Source of the DNA: Levilactobacillus enshiensis
Lineage (GTDB): Bacteria > Bacillota > Bacilli > Lactobacillales > Lactobacillaceae
Assembly (NCBI RefSeq): GCF_007115095.1
Contig: NZ_SULH01000006.1
Span: 146,959 to 210,958, forward strand
DNA: 64,000 nucleotides
Direction of reading: 5' to 3'
Both the position numbers and the translations under genes were made by a program. Of the stretch, positions 1 to 10,018 are shown piece by piece (positions within the stretch are counted from its first letter, which is position 1; each line of letters begins with the position of its first letter). Under the pieces are notes generated by a model that did not search any database, was not told the DNA's origin, and was given only the letters and a program-made list of their open reading frames with translations.

Positions 1-91
1 GAAATTGATAGATCAGGTCGTCGTCTGCATGCGTCAACGGCCGTACCGTTGCCCCCGCTAAGTTCTGGTTCCACACCTCGGCTAACTTCAT
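1..91 (-). CDS. N-terminal fragment of an unidentified protein, cut by the window edge
   Basis: An ATG at 91 opens a frame that runs off the start of the window after 30 codons, beginning MKLAEVWNQNLAGATVRPL. The start overlaps the TGA of the upstream HD-domain gene by ATGA, so the two are translationally coupled in one operon. Too little is present to name it. A stretch like VRPLTHADDD can occur near the start of GNAT acetyltransferases, but that is only a guess. Confidence 0.5.
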   Translation of the reverse strand, partial: MKLAEVWNQNLAGATVRPLTHADDDLIYQF

Positions 92-735
92 GCTTGTGCC
101 TCCTGCTGTTGTAAAAGTTCATCCGTTAGCTGTGCCAATTTTTGGCGATCACTAAAATCTGCCGCCAACATTTCTGGAAGCACCTCGGCCAGAAAGTACT
201 TCACGCAATCCAGCTGCTTGAACGTCAAGATGGTGCTCAAGCTCTCCCGGTAGATCTCCGTATAAACGGGCTCCGGGTTCCCCTTTTGAATTTCACCAAA
301 TGATTCGTAGAGTAAGTCGACCTTATCGGCCACAGACAGGATCTGCCCCTCCAAGGTGTCATCCTTGCCCTCACCTAACCGCCGTGTGTAGGCAGCTTGA
401 AACTGTTTTGGAATTTCGTTTTCAATAAAGTTTGCAGTCAACGACGTTTCGACATCGGCCAGCATATGCCGTAATTCTGGCGTTGCGTATTTAACCGGCG
501 TCTTGATATCCCCGATAAATCGCTCCGTATAGTCATGGTTCAACGCCTTCTCGTAGACCAGTCGCCAATTAACTGCGTGCCCAGCTTGTTCCTCCACGTC
601 GCCCAGGAACTGTGCGACCTCAGCAACCTTAAACGAATGGGCCGCCACGGAATGTTGCTCAAACTTGAAGTAGCCTGGTGCGCGATTGATTGTTTCCAAG
701 TCACTCAAACTTTGTAAAAACTGATTCATCCCCAT
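88..735 (-). CDS. HD-domain phosphohydrolase, YfbR-like 5'-nucleotidase
   Basis: A 215-residue protein with the HD phosphohydrolase pattern: His at about 28-33 in HSVAAHSFKVA, the paired His-Asp in NHDYTE near 67, and a second Asp in VADKVDLLYES near 137. These would bind the catalytic divalent metal. The spacing and the HSxxVA start resemble the YfbR group, which dephosphorylates deoxynucleoside 5'-monophosphates; the exact substrate here is inferred. A GGGAG ribosome site lies about 11 bases before the ATG; a second ATG two codons on could also serve. The gene runs into the next one by a four-base overlap. Confidence 0.75.
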   Translation of the reverse strand: MGMNQFLQSLSDLETINRAPGYFKFEQHSVAAHSFKVAEVAQFLGDVEEQAGHAVNWRLVYEKALNHDYTERFIGDIKTPVKYATPELRHMLADVETSLTANFIENEIPKQFQAAYTRRLGEGKDDTLEGQILSVADKVDLLYESFGEIQKGNPEPVYTEIYRESLSTILTFKQLDCVKYFLAEVLPEMLAADFSDRQKLAQLTDELLQQQEAQA

Positions 736-864
736 ACTTCTGCCAACTCCCTTGATTTTTTTGAATTCATTTCCGGTTAGCCGTTAGAATTCACGCTTAA
801 AACGAAAATTGAATTTAACCAAAATTCATTTTAATACCAAACATTGTAGTCCCTTTTCGCGTAA

Positions 865-902
865 CAAAAAAGCGGAAACATCCCTAAATGGTTGTCTCCG
901 CT
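865..902 (-). terminator. Intrinsic terminator after trxB
   Basis: An AGCGGA/TCCGCT stem around a TTTAGGG loop is followed on the minus strand by a run of six T. It lies directly after the trxB stop and ends the hprK-lgt-gpsA-galU-trxB gene set. Confidence 0.75.
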
Positions 903-913
903 AAGTTTAACAT

Positions 914-1855
914 TTATTTTGCCGAAGCTGCTTGCGACTTCAAAGTTTCCAGGTAACTGAAAGCCTCTTGGCCAGCAATACCACCGTCACCGACAGCTGT
1001 TGTAATCTGGCGAAGCGTCTTTTCACGCACGTCACCGATTGCAAAGATGCCAGGAACAGACGTGTGCATCAGTTCGTTCGTTGGAATCCAACCAGCATCG
1101 TTCGTAATGCCGAGACCCTTGAAAGCAGCAGTCATTGGTAAGTTCCCCACGTAAATGAAGACCCCACTAACAGCCTTTTCGCCAGTCTCGCCGGTCACGT
1201 TGTTCTTAGTTGCCACACCGGTAACCTTCATGTCGTCACCCAACACTTCAGTCACGCTCGTGTTCCAAACGAATTCAATCTTCTCATTAGCAAAGGCCCG
1301 GTCCTGAATCACCTTTTGTGCCCGGAGCTTATCGCGGCGAACAAAAACGGTTACCTTGGAAGCTAAGCCCGCCAAGTAGATACTTTCTTCAACTGCGGAA
1401 TCGCCACCACCAATGACGGCAACTTCACGGTTCTTAAAGAAGGCCCCATCGCAGACCGCGCAGTAAGAGACACCCCGGCCACCAAATTGATCCTCGCCAG
1501 GTACGCCCAGCTTCTTATATTCGGAACCGGTAGCCACGATAACTGCCTTCGCAGAATAGTCGCCATCATCGGTCTTTACGATCTTATGATCGCCCTGATC
1601 TTCGATAGATTCTACACTACCATAGGCAAATTCGGCGCCAAATTGTGTCGAGCCATCGTACATATCCTTGGCCAGGTCTGGTCCTAAGACGGACTTGAAC
1701 CCCGGATAGTTCTCGATTGCTGCTGTGTTGTTCATTTGACCGCCATAGATTCCACGGTCCAACATCAAGACAGATAAGTTGGCCCGTGAGGCGTACAGTG
1801 CCCCGGTCATACCGCCAGGACCCGCACCAATCACAATGACATCATAGTTTTTCAA
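914..1855 (-). CDS. trxB: Thioredoxin reductase
   Basis: A 313-residue cytosolic flavoenzyme that uses NADPH to reduce thioredoxin. The FAD-binding GAGPGG motif is at residues 10-15, the redox-active CAVC at 132-135, and the NADPH-binding GGGDSA at 149-154; a second FAD motif, FAIGDVR, lies near the C-terminus. Length and motif order match low-molecular-weight bacterial TrxB. It is the last gene of the hprK-lgt-gpsA-galU-trxB set, 65 bases after galU, and is followed by a clear terminator. Confidence 0.96.
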   Translation of the reverse strand: MKNYDVIVIGAGPGGMTGALYASRANLSVLMLDRGIYGGQMNNTAAIENYPGFKSVLGPDLAKDMYDGSTQFGAEFAYGSVESIEDQGDHKIVKTDDGDYSAKAVIVATGSEYKKLGVPGEDQFGGRGVSYCAVCDGAFFKNREVAVIGGGDSAVEESIYLAGLASKVTVFVRRDKLRAQKVIQDRAFANEKIEFVWNTSVTEVLGDDMKVTGVATKNNVTGETGEKAVSGVFIYVGNLPMTAAFKGLGITNDAGWIPTNELMHTSVPGIFAIGDVREKTLRQITTAVGDGGIAGQEAFSYLETLKSQAASAK

Positions 1856-1920
1856 CGTTAACGCTCCCTTCTGCTCTTAAGCCATGGTGCTACTCTACTA
1901 TTAAAAAGTAAGTTTGTCAC

Positions 1921-2832
1921 CTACTTTGACTTGGCTGGCTTCGATTGATCGTCTTCCTTGGCTAATCGCGTGTTTAATTCTTTAATGTAGGCGCGCAGTT
2001 GGTCTTTAGTTTCCGGATGGTTCAACCCATATTCAATATTGGTCTTGAGCCAACCAAACTTGTTCCCAACATCGAACCGCTTGCCCGTGTATTCATGAGC
2101 GAAGACCCGTTGCGTCTTGTTTAAGTTATCAATGGCATCGGTCAACTGAAGTTCATTGCCCAAGCCAATTGGTGTATTTTCCAAAGCTTCAAAAATTTCT
2201 GGTGTGAATAAGTACCGCCCGATAATGGCCAAATCACTAGGTGCTTCATCAGGTTGTGGCTTTTCAACGAAGTTAGTCACGTTGTACAGCCCTGGTGCAG
2301 TTTCTTCAGAAGGATTGATGACCCCATACTTGGCCGTATCCTTATGTGGTACCCGCATAACAGCTAACGTGGAGGCACCCGTTTCGTTATACCGGTCAAT
2401 CAGTTGTTTGGTCAAAGGCACCTTACTATCGGTCATGTCGTCACCCAACATCACAACGAAGGGTTCGTCACCGATAAAGGCTTTGGCCGTCAAAACGGCG
2501 TCACCCAAGCCACGCGGGTAAGGTTGCCGAATGAAGTACAAGTTCATCCCCGTCGTCTCTTGGACCTGACGGAGCATTTCATCCTTGTGCTTAGCCGCTA
2601 AGTTGGCTTCCAATTCAGGATTAGAATCGAAGTGATCTTCAATGGACCGCTTGGACTTCCCATCAACAATAACAATGTCTTCGATGCCGGACTTACGTGC
2701 TTCTTCAACGATGAATTGAATCGTTGGCTTGTCCACGATCGGTAACATTTCCTTAGCTAAGGCTTTCGTAGCTGGCAAAAATCGGGTACCCAGACCCGCG
2801 GCTGGAATGACTGCTTTTCTGACTTTTCTCAT
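1921..2832 (-). CDS. galU: UTP-glucose-1-phosphate uridylyltransferase
   Basis: A 303-residue nucleotidyltransferase making UDP-glucose from UTP and glucose-1-phosphate, the sugar donor for glycolipids, teichoic acid decoration and exopolysaccharide. The nucleotide-binding start [18 protein letters not shown] covers residues 7-24, followed by [10 protein letters not shown], and a VMLGDD active-site segment near 129. Length is typical. It lies 35 bases after gpsA in the same orientation. The product could also feed the exopolysaccharide cluster at 44-52 kb, though that link is inference. Confidence 0.95.
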   Translation of the reverse strand: MRKVRKAVIPAAGLGTRFLPATKALAKEMLPIVDKPTIQFIVEEARKSGIEDIVIVDGKSKRSIEDHFDSNPELEANLAAKHKDEMLRQVQETTGMNLYFIRQPYPRGLGDAVLTAKAFIGDEPFVVMLGDDMTDSKVPLTKQLIDRYNETGASTLAVMRVPHKDTAKYGVINPSEETAPGLYNVTNFVEKPQPDEAPSDLAIIGRYLFTPEIFEALENTPIGLGNELQLTDAIDNLNKTQRVFAHEYTGKRFDVGNKFGWLKTNIEYGLNHPETKDQLRAYIKELNTRLAKEDDQSKPAKSK

Positions 2833-2867
2833 AATATAAATATCCTTTCCCGTATCCCCAGAGCTTG

Positions 2868-3881
2868 TTAGAATTCAGACCGACCTTCACGTTGCATCAG
2901 ATCTGAGATAGCTTGACGAATATCCTTACCCTCATAAATCACTTGGTAAATTGCTTCCGTAATTGGCATGGAAACGCCCCGTTCCTGAGACAATTCGTAG
3001 GCGGCCTTCGTCGTAGCCAACCCTTCGATCACCATTCCCATGTGGTTGATGACATCGTCTAAGGCCTCCCCACGGCCCAATTCGTCACCAGCACGCCAGT
3101 TACGTGAGTTCGAGCTGGTGGCCGTTACGATAACGTCCCCCACCCCAGACAACCCAATAAAGGTCATTGGGTCGGCACCAAACGAGGTCCCTAACCGAGA
3201 AATTTCGGCTAACCCTCGCGTCATCAAGGCAGCTTTGGCGTTGTCACCGTAGCCTAACCCGTGTAAAGCACCGGCACCTAAAGCAATAATGTTCTTCAGT
3301 GCGGCACCAATTTCGACCCCGATAACGTCCGAGTTGGTGTAGACCCGGAAGTAAGGCGTCATAAACAACTTTTGCGTGTACTTGGCAGCGTCTGGACTTT
3401 CACTAGCCGCCGTAATCAAGGTAATATCCTTACGCGCAACGTCCTCCGCATGGCTTGGCCCGGACAAAACGGTCACAGACTGTCGATTGGCTGCCGGAAT
3501 CTCTTCTGCTAGAACTTGTGAGATTCGTTTGTAAGTCTTCTGTTCGATTCCCTTGCTGGCATGGATCAGTTGTGGCTGTAATCCCGTCTTTTGCAAGATT
3601 TCACTGACCTGTCCAGCAACGGAACGAACCGCCTTGGTTGGCACAACGAATAAGATGGCGTCAACGTCAACTAACGCACTCGCTAAATCGGAGTAGGCCA
3701 CTAACGAGGGAGAAAAGGTGAAATCCTTAATATAATGCGAATTCGTGTGCTGCGTGTTGAGTTCCTCAACTTGCTTGGGATTGTACGACCACAACCGAAC
3801 ATCGTGACCATTTCCATCCAAGACATTCGCTAAGATTGATCCCCATGAACCGGCACCGAGTACTGCAATTTTCTCTGACAT
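2868..3881 (-). CDS. gpsA: Glycerol-3-phosphate dehydrogenase [NAD(P)+]
   Basis: A 337-residue enzyme reducing dihydroxyacetone phosphate to sn-glycerol-3-phosphate, the backbone for phospholipid and lipoteichoic acid. The N-terminal Rossmann motif GAGSWGS (residues 9-15) binds NAD(P)H, HASKGIE marks the active-site region, and [11 protein letters not shown] with NSRN lies in the C-terminal catalytic domain. An AAGGAG site precedes the ATG. It sits between lgt and galU, which suits a membrane and envelope precursor operon. Confidence 0.96.
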   Translation of the reverse strand: MSEKIAVLGAGSWGSILANVLDGNGHDVRLWSYNPKQVEELNTQHTNSHYIKDFTFSPSLVAYSDLASALVDVDAILFVVPTKAVRSVAGQVSEILQKTGLQPQLIHASKGIEQKTYKRISQVLAEEIPAANRQSVTVLSGPSHAEDVARKDITLITAASESPDAAKYTQKLFMTPYFRVYTNSDVIGVEIGAALKNIIALGAGALHGLGYGDNAKAALMTRGLAEISRLGTSFGADPMTFIGLSGVGDVIVTATSSNSRNWRAGDELGRGEALDDVINHMGMVIEGLATTKAAYELSQERGVSMPITEAIYQVIYEGKDIRQAISDLMQREGRSEF

Positions 3882-3896
3882 AGTAATGGATTCTCC

Positions 3897-4760
3897 TTAT
3901 TTAGAAAGATTAGTTCGTTCTCGAAATGGGGTGCCATCCAGATAGTCCGGTGGCGTAACGGTTGCCCGCCGCCGATAGATCCAAATGACCAACGCCCCAA
4001 CAAACAAAACGACCGAAAGTAACTGCGAGATTCGAATGATGCCAAACAGCATCAAACTATCCGTCCGCATGCCCTCGATAAAGAAACGCCCCAGTGAATA
4101 CCAGAGCACATAACTCAAGAAGACCTCGCCCTGCTTAAAGAGGCCCGGATAGTGTCGTAGACTCATCAAAACGATGAATCCCAACAGATCCCAAGTCGAC
4201 TCATACAGGAACGTTGGCTGACGGTAAGCCCCATCAATAAGCATCTGGTCGAGGATAAACTGTGGTAAGTGTAGCCCCTGTAAAAAGGCTAAGCTTGTAA
4301 CGCGACCAAAGGCTTCTTGGTTCATAAAGTTTCCCCAGCGCCCAATGGCTTGTCCCAGAATAACCGTTGGTGCGGCAACATCTAGCATCAACCAAACCGG
4401 AATAAATCGTGATCGACAAAAGAAGAAGACGACCAACCCGGCACCAATCAACGAGCCGTAGATTGCAATTCCCCCGTCCCAGATGGCGATGATTTCGCCC
4501 GGGTGATGCTGATAATACGACCATTGAAAGACCACATAGTAGAGTCGCGCCGCAATCAAAGCTGCTGGCAACGCCCACAAAATCATGTCGTAGATGTCAT
4601 CGGGGTCAATTCCCCGTAGACGACCTTCGCGCACAGCCAAAGTGACTGCCAAAACAACGCCGGAAGCAATAATGATGCCATACCAGTGAACCGCGATGGG
4701 CCCTAAACGAAAGGCGATGGGATTCAACGCCGCAATGATTGGTGAGAAGATAACGCCCAT
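3897..4760 (-). CDS. lgt: Prolipoprotein diacylglyceryl transferase
   Basis: A 287-residue polytopic membrane enzyme that moves diacylglycerol from phosphatidylglycerol to the lipobox cysteine of prelipoproteins. About seven hydrophobic segments are visible and the Lgt signature [13 protein letters not shown] lies near residues 143-155. A nearby AGGAG abuts the annotated ATG, so the true start could be slightly downstream. It begins just after the hprK stop, matching the hprK-lgt pairing common in Firmicutes. Confidence 0.94.
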   Translation of the reverse strand: MGVIFSPIIAALNPIAFRLGPIAVHWYGIIIASGVVLAVTLAVREGRLRGIDPDDIYDMILWALPAALIAARLYYVVFQWSYYQHHPGEIIAIWDGGIAIYGSLIGAGLVVFFFCRSRFIPVWLMLDVAAPTVILGQAIGRWGNFMNQEAFGRVTSLAFLQGLHLPQFILDQMLIDGAYRQPTFLYESTWDLLGFIVLMSLRHYPGLFKQGEVFLSYVLWYSLGRFFIEGMRTDSLMLFGIIRISQLLSVVLFVGALVIWIYRRRATVTPPDYLDGTPFRERTNLSK

Positions 4761-4763
4761 CTC

Positions 4764-5699
4764 CTATTCTTTTTTCGAGTTTTGCTTGATTAGACGATTC
4801 AAATTATCATCGAAGACTTTCGTGGCATCGTACCCCATGGAGCGGGCCCGGAAGTTCATCGCCGCTGCTTCAATAATAATTGCTAAGTTACGACCTGTCT
4901 TTACCGGAATCGTAATCTTAGGCACCACCACATCAAAGAACCGTTGAGACTCCGTGTTGTTGCCGAGACGATCGAAGTGGTTATCATCGTGCCAAAGTTC
5001 AAGGTGAACAATGAGATCGATATCCGTTTCGCTACGGACCGCACCAGCCCCAAACAAGTTCATAACATCAATAATACCGATTCCGCGGATTTCTAGCAAG
5101 TGGCTTAGAATAGCTGGTGCAGCACCAACTAAAGTCTGCTCATCTTGTTGATAGACCTCCACGCGGTCATCGGCAATCAATCGGTGACCCCGTTTAACCA
5201 ATTCTAGAGCGGTTTCACTTTTACCCACGCCAGAATCTCCGGTGATCATGACCCCGACCCCGTAGATATCGACTAGGACGCCATGAACAGACTGGCGTTC
5301 AGCTAGTTTACCTTCGAGAAAGTTAGTCATGTTACTGAGGACCCGTGACGTGGTCAACTTTGTTCCTAAGATTGGAATCCCCGCCTCTTGCGCGGACTGC
5401 TTCAATTCTTCTGGTGGATCAAGTTGGGTGGACACCACAAAAGCCGGCGTTTCTGGCTGACACATTTTGCGCATAACGTCGAGCAATTGGTCATGGGACA
5501 TGCCCTTAGCAAAGGAAGTTTCCGTGATTCCTAAGAGTTGAATCCGTTTTGCTGGATAATAGTTAAAATACCCGGTTAATTCCAAACCAGGTCGTGATAT
5601 ATCGCTAGTTGTAATCTTGCGTTCCAAGTCATCTTCGCCGGAGTAGACATCTAACCGGTTAGCTTTGACAAGTTCGGCCACTGTGACGCTTTCTGGCAT
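4764..5699 (-). CDS. hprK: HPr kinase/phosphorylase
   Basis: A bifunctional enzyme that phosphorylates HPr on Ser46 and removes the phosphate, setting CcpA-dependent carbon catabolite control. The start chosen is the ATG at 5699, giving 311 residues and a MPESVTVAEL N-terminus, because AAGGAGG sits eight bases upstream; the longer frame adds 16 unconserved residues. The P-loop GDSGVGKS is at about 154-161, and the HPrK signature EIRGIGIIDV follows near 205. It heads the lgt-gpsA-galU-trxB run. Confidence 0.95.
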   Translation of the reverse strand: MPESVTVAELVKANRLDVYSGEDDLERKITTSDISRPGLELTGYFNYYPAKRIQLLGITETSFAKGMSHDQLLDVMRKMCQPETPAFVVSTQLDPPEELKQSAQEAGIPILGTKLTTSRVLSNMTNFLEGKLAERQSVHGVLVDIYGVGVMITGDSGVGKSETALELVKRGHRLIADDRVEVYQQDEQTLVGAAPAILSHLLEIRGIGIIDVMNLFGAGAVRSETDIDLIVHLELWHDDNHFDRLGNNTESQRFFDVVVPKITIPVKTGRNLAIIIEAAAMNFRARSMGYDATKVFDDNLNRLIKQNSKKE

Positions 5700-5790
5700 T
5701 GGGCGCTCCTCCTTACTACATCGTAAAACTACCCTTAATTTTAGCACTTTAGCGGGGGAACTCCTACCAAATTCCCTTTGAGTTCACCAG

Positions 5791-6171
5791 TTAATCGTGC
5801 GCATAGTGATCACTGATAATCGCATTAAAAATTGACATGACGATGGCAATAATCAGAGTGGTTCCAAACGAGGTGAACGTGAAGCTACTCCCCACAAACC
5901 AAGACGTCAATTCCAGCATAATGGCATTGATCACCACGCTGAATAACCCGAGGGTCAGAATGGTAATTGGCAGTGACAAGACGAATAGGATTGGTTTGAC
6001 AACGGCGTTTAACAGGGCCAGCACGAAACTCGCCAGTAACGCGATGCCCACGCTTGAGACATAAAATGAATGTTGAAATGAGCCGGCCAATGAACTCTGG
6101 AAGAACCCAGCCAACGCCAGAAAAATCACTGCGTTTACTAAAATTCGGCTCCAAAAGCGCATGCTACTCAC
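5791..6171 (-). CDS. Phage holin family 4 / YvlD-like membrane protein
   Basis: A 126-residue protein with four hydrophobic segments (about 10-25, 35-60, 65-85 and 95-117) and the LLASFVLALLNAVVKPIL motif seen in the YvlD family of small membrane proteins. The function is not established; in Bacillus the relative sits with envelope-stress genes. Its start overlaps the end of the PspC-domain gene by eight bases, so the two are coupled, and the pair is likely an envelope-stress unit. Confidence 0.7.
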   Translation of the reverse strand: MSSMRFWSRILVNAVIFLALAGFFQSSLAGSFQHSFYVSSVGIALLASFVLALLNAVVKPILFVLSLPITILTLGLFSVVINAIMLELTSWFVGSSFTFTSFGTTLIIAIVMSIFNAIISDHYAHD

Positions 6172-6511
6172 CGTCCTTGTGTTGATCCTTCACGTCTTGT
6201 TCCGTGACGTCATGAATCACCTTACGACCTGAATTCTGAGATTCGGACGACCCCCCGTTGCGGAAAAGATCACCCAGATTGCCGAGGTTGGGCCCTGCTG
6301 GCCGAGAATCATCTAGCGGCATAAACGACATCACGATGACGTAGAGCAAGAGCCCCAACACTCCGTGCGTTGGTAGCGCCAACGAGATCAAGACGTAGAT
6401 GAGTCGTAAGAGGTTGGCGTTCCAACCAAAATATTCAGCAATACCGCCCAACACCCCACCGACTAAACGGTTAGTGCGGGAACGGACAAAACGTTTTTTG
6501 TTACCTGCCAT
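6164..6511 (-). CDS. PspC-domain envelope stress protein
   Basis: A protein of 115 residues from the ATG at 6511, chosen because AAGGAGTG lies nine bases upstream. It opens with the PspC signature: a basic stretch (KKRFVRSRTNRLVGGV) then LGGIAEYFGWNANLLRLIYV, and one or two membrane segments at about 35-65. The C-terminal 50 residues are polar and glycine/asparagine-rich, probably cytoplasmic. PspC proteins sense or respond to membrane stress. It overlaps the YvlD-like gene downstream. Confidence 0.8.
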   Translation of the reverse strand: MAGNKKRFVRSRTNRLVGGVLGGIAEYFGWNANLLRLIYVLISLALPTHGVLGLLLYVIVMSFMPLDDSRPAGPNLGNLGDLFRNGGSSESQNSGRKVIHDVTEQDVKDQHKDGE

Positions 6512-6764
6512 CAGCGGACACTCCTTTTTTAAGACAGTTGTTTTGCGTAAATTTTGAATCAGTGGTGGTAGAACGCGGTCGCACTGCGGCTGCCAGAGAG
6601 GCGCCATGTAAAACTCAGCCGCGTCGTTTCAGCCATATTACCGACTGGTCAGGCGACACTACCCACCCTGTATCAGTTATTATATACGACACTAGTTAAC
6701 CTTGTCATTTAATATCACGGTTCTCCCTGACGATCCCCTGATTGACTGGCTTATGGCAAGAATA
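6512..6764. other. Intergenic stretch before the PspC gene
   Basis: Between pspC and the phoU terminator I see the ribosome site of the PspC gene and AT-rich sequence near 6675-6715 that could hold its promoter, but no clear -35/-10 pair, no ORF with a ribosome site and no repeat. Confidence 0.4.
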
Positions 6765-6808
6765 GCGAAGACGGCCACTGAAAGCAAGTCTCCAGTGGCC
6801 GTCTTCGC
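6765..6808 (-). terminator. Long perfect hairpin after phoU
   Basis: A 16-base perfect inverted repeat (6765-6780 with 6793-6808, GCGAAGACGGCCACTG arm) with a 12-base loop closes the pst-phoU operon. The following minus-strand bases, CTATTCTTG, are only moderately T-rich, so it may act partly as an mRNA-stabilising 3' end. Confidence 0.65.
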
Positions 6809-6831
6809 AAATCTTCAGTTTAGATTAACGT

Positions 6832-7509
6832 TTAGCCTTCGCCATCTTGACTGGCTGAGTTCAGTTCGATAATTTGCCCCGACTTCAGATAAACGATCCA
6901 TTCACAGACGTTCGTCACGTAATCACCAATCCGACTGAGGTCTTGCGCAACGTTGAGGTAGATGGAAGCTCCCGTTTCAAAAGCAGGGTCCAAGCGCATT
7001 TGTTCATAACTATCTGCCCGCACTTGGTGGTTCAACTGATCCAGCTTTCGGTCAACCGCTGCCAGTTCACGCGCTTCATCCTCATCCTTGTTCACGTATG
7101 CCGTCAAGACGTCTTTAACCATTTGCGTCGTTAACAGCCCCATCTGGCCTAACAATTGCTCGAGTACCGGAATCTTTTGCTTGCTGCCAAATTTAATTGT
7201 CGCATGCGCAATGTTCCGTGCGTGGTCACCCGCCCGTTCTAATTCCGAAACGGCCTTTAAGATGGTGACGATTTCGCGGAGATCGGTCGTCACGGGTTGG
7301 TATAACGCAATCATTTCAAACGTCTTTTTCTCTAATGCAATTTCTCGTTCGTTGATCTGGTGGTCCTGATCAATGATCTGTTGTGCAGCCACCGCATCGC
7401 GATTCGTAAAGGAATCCACGGCCTGCTGAATGACCTCGCTGACCAACATTCCCATTTCGGTGAAATCTGCATCCAATTCTGCTAATTCATCATCAAATAA
7501 TCTTCTCAT
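6832..7509 (-). CDS. phoU: Phosphate transport regulator PhoU
   Basis: A 225-residue all-helical cytoplasmic protein made of two PhoU repeats, each with acidic metal-binding motifs such as ERAGDHARNIA near residues 91-101 and DLSRIGDYVTNVCE near 190. PhoU links the Pst transporter to the PhoR kinase and restrains the regulon when phosphate is plentiful. It is the last gene of the pst operon, 11 bases after pstB, with an AGGAGG site before the ATG. Confidence 0.93.
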   Translation of the reverse strand: MRRLFDDELAELDADFTEMGMLVSEVIQQAVDSFTNRDAVAAQQIIDQDHQINEREIALEKKTFEMIALYQPVTTDLREIVTILKAVSELERAGDHARNIAHATIKFGSKQKIPVLEQLLGQMGLLTTQMVKDVLTAYVNKDEDEARELAAVDRKLDQLNHQVRADSYEQMRLDPAFETGASIYLNVAQDLSRIGDYVTNVCEWIVYLKSGQIIELNSASQDGEG

Positions 7510-7520
7510 AGCCTGCCTCC

Positions 7521-8279
7521 TTACCCAAATCGACCACTAATGTAGTCTTCCGTCTGTTTCTTCGCTGGATTCATGAAAATATTCTTGGTTTGGTCCACTT
7601 CCACCAGCTCGCCATTCATAAAGAAGGCGGTCCGATCCGCAATTCGCGAAGCCTGCTGGAGGTTATGGGTCACAATAATAATCGTATAATCGTGGCGTAA
7701 ATTCAAGAGGGTTGCTTCAATTTGGCTACTAGACACCGGATCCAGGGCACTTGTGGGTTCATCTAAGAGAATAATTTCTGGTGAAACCGCAAGCACCCGC
7801 GCAATACAGACCCGTTGTTGTTGCCCACCGGACAAGGCCAATGCGCTTTCATGCAGGTGATCCTTAACTTCGTCCCACACGGCTGCTTGCCGCAATGACT
7901 TTTCAACCACCGCATCCAACTTTTCTTTGTCCTTTTCGCCAGCAATTCGCAGACCGTAGATGACGTTATCATAGATGGAAAATGGGAACGGGTTAGGTTG
8001 TTGGAAAACCATGCCGATCTCCTTACGAATTTCCACCGTGTCCGCGTTAGGCGCGTACAAGTTTTCCCCTTTAAACTTAATCGTCCCCGTAATCGTCACA
8101 TTGGGAATCAAATCGTTCATTCGGTTTAGCGTCCGTAAGTACGTCGACTTGCCGCAACCGGACGGTCCAATCAATGCCGTGATTCCCTTAGCATCAAAGT
8201 TCAAGTTGATGCCCTTCAAGGCTTCCTTTTCCCCATAGTACAGATGGAGATCCTGGGTCGTTAAAATTTCCTCACTCAT
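7521..8279 (-). CDS. pstB: Phosphate ABC transporter ATP-binding protein (copy 1)
   Basis: A 252-residue ATPase energising phosphate import. Walker [10 protein letters not shown] is near 38-46, the ABC signature ALSGGQQQR near 150, Walker [14 protein letters not shown] near 170 and the switch histidine in IVTHN near 202. It is the second of two adjacent PstB paralogues. Tandem pstB genes are common in lactobacilli; why two are kept is not clear from sequence. Confidence 0.94.
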   Translation of the reverse strand: MSEEILTTQDLHLYYGEKEALKGINLNFDAKGITALIGPSGCGKSTYLRTLNRMNDLIPNVTITGTIKFKGENLYAPNADTVEIRKEIGMVFQQPNPFPFSIYDNVIYGLRIAGEKDKEKLDAVVEKSLRQAAVWDEVKDHLHESALALSGGQQQRVCIARVLAVSPEIILLDEPTSALDPVSSSQIEATLLNLRHDYTIIIVTHNLQQASRIADRTAFFMNGELVEVDQTKNIFMNPAKKQTEDYISGRFG

Positions 8280-8296
8280 TTGTTTTCTTCCTCCTC

Positions 8297-9121
8297 TTAG
8301 CCGAAGTTCCCCGAAACGTAATCACTTGTGACCTGCACCTGCGGATTCGTAAATATTTGGCTCGTGGTGTCATACTCTAACACCCGTCCCTGATTGAAAA
8401 ATGCCGTGTATTCACTGATTCGCGCGGCCTGTTGCATGTTGTGGGTCACAATGATAATCGTGTAATGCTGCTTGAGATCCAACAAAGTATCTTCTAACTG
8501 ACTGGTCGACACGGGGTCTAACGCACTCGCCGGTTCATCCAACAATAAAATATCGGGTTTCACGGCGATTGCCCTAGCAATACACAACCGTTGCGCCTGT
8601 CCCCCAGACAAGGCTAACGCACTCTTGTTCAGGTCGTCTTTGACCTGATCCCAGAGGGCTGCTTGCTTGAGTGACGTTTCTACAATTTCATCCAATTCGT
8701 GTTTGTCTGTGGTTCCCCGTAACCGCAACGCAAACGCGATATTGTCGTAGATGGATTTGGCGAACGGATTGGGCCGTTGAAAGACCATGCCCACCCGCCG
8801 CCGCATCTCGTAGACATCAATGGCGGGCTGGTTAATGTCCACGCCCCGGTACATGATTTTCCCAGTCACGGTAGCAATACGATCATTCATTCGATTCAAC
8901 GACCGCAAGTACGTGGACTTTCCCGAACCAGAGGGGCCGATCAACGCGGTAATCTGGTTGCTCCCAAACTGGAGGTCACCTTCGAACAACGCCTCTTTTT
9001 TGCCATAGAAGACGTGTAGACCTTCCGTTGACAGAATGATTGGGTGGCCCGCATCGTTCGGTTGGACCACGTGGCGCTCTTGCATAGCTGTTGCTCTCGT
9101 CACATCATTGTTGATAAACAT
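8297..9121 (-). CDS. pstB: Phosphate ABC transporter ATP-binding protein (copy 2)
   Basis: A 274-residue paralogue of the following PstB, with Walker [10 protein letters not shown] near 60, signature ALSGGQAQR and Walker [14 protein letters not shown]. It carries about 25 extra N-terminal residues ([17 protein letters not shown]) compared with copy 1; an internal ATG at residue 13 is an alternative start. Either PstB could pair with PstA-PstC, or the two could form a heterodimer; sequence alone does not decide. Confidence 0.93.
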   Translation of the reverse strand: MFINNDVTRATAMQERHVVQPNDAGHPIILSTEGLHVFYGKKEALFEGDLQFGSNQITALIGPSGSGKSTYLRSLNRMNDRIATVTGKIMYRGVDINQPAIDVYEMRRRVGMVFQRPNPFAKSIYDNIAFALRLRGTTDKHELDEIVETSLKQAALWDQVKDDLNKSALALSGGQAQRLCIARAIAVKPDILLLDEPASALDPVSTSQLEDTLLDLKQHYTIIIVTHNMQQAARISEYTAFFNQGRVLEYDTTSQIFTNPQVQVTSDYVSGNFG

Positions 9122-9133
9122 AGCACCCCTCCT

Positions 9134-10018
9134 TTACGCCGACGTTAGACGTTTGTATAGTCGTTTGCCCACGTAACGGGCAGCAAAGTTAAACAGCAAG
9201 ATGGCAATGATCAGGACCGCTGACGAACCAGAAGAAATGGCCTTGGCGTCCGGCATAATGCCCTCAGAGTTAATTTTCCAAATGTGAACGGCCAACGTTT
9301 CTGCGGGCCGCATCGGATTCAACGGGCTAGAGATATTAAATGGATTCCAGTCCGCAAAGTTCAAGGCGGGGGCACTCTGACCGGCCGTGTAGATCAAGGC
9401 GGCAGCTTCCCCGAAGACCCGACCGGCACTCAAGATAACACCAGTCAAGATACTTGGAACGGCAGCGGGGAGGATAACACGCGTAATCGTCTCCCATCGA
9501 GACAAACCCAATGCCAGGCCTCCCTCGCGTTGTTCAAGATCAATCGTTCGCAGTGAATCCTCAATGCTCCGCGTCAACAATGGAAGATTGAAGAAGGTCA
9601 GTGCAAATGCTCCTGAAAGAATGGAAAAGCCTAATCGCAACTTGACCACGAAGAACAGGAAACCGAACAGTCCTACCACCACAGAAGGTAGCGAACTCAG
9701 AATTTCGATGGCCGTGCGAATCGTCGTGGTGATCCAGTTATCACGAGCGTATTCATACAGGTAGATGGCTGCACCTAACGCAATGGGAAAGGAAATCGCC
9801 ATTGCCAAAATCAGTAGATAAAATGAGTTGAAGAGCTGTACCCCAACCCCACCACCTTTAAGAAAGGCTTTAGCGGGGGCCGTCAAGAAATGCCAGCTGA
9901 GTTGGGGCAAGCCACTCGCCAGAATGTAACCGAGTAAGGCTAATAAGATAAGCACGACTAGCCCGGCGATACCATATAAGGTGCCAATCGCAATTTTATT
10001 TTGTTTTTTAGAGTCCAT
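9134..10018 (-). CDS. pstA: Phosphate ABC transporter permease PstA
   Basis: A 294-residue inner-membrane permease with about six hydrophobic segments. The cytoplasmic EAA loop that docks on PstB is visible as EGGLALGLSRWETITRVILP near 165-184. The start overlaps the pstC stop by one base (TAATG), indicating coupled translation. Confidence 0.94.
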   Translation of the reverse strand: MDSKKQNKIAIGTLYGIAGLVVLILLALLGYILASGLPQLSWHFLTAPAKAFLKGGGVGVQLFNSFYLLILAMAISFPIALGAAIYLYEYARDNWITTTIRTAIEILSSLPSVVVGLFGFLFFVVKLRLGFSILSGAFALTFFNLPLLTRSIEDSLRTIDLEQREGGLALGLSRWETITRVILPAAVPSILTGVILSAGRVFGEAAALIYTAGQSAPALNFADWNPFNISSPLNPMRPAETLAVHIWKINSEGIMPDAKAISSGSSAVLIIAILLFNFAARYVGKRLYKRLTSA

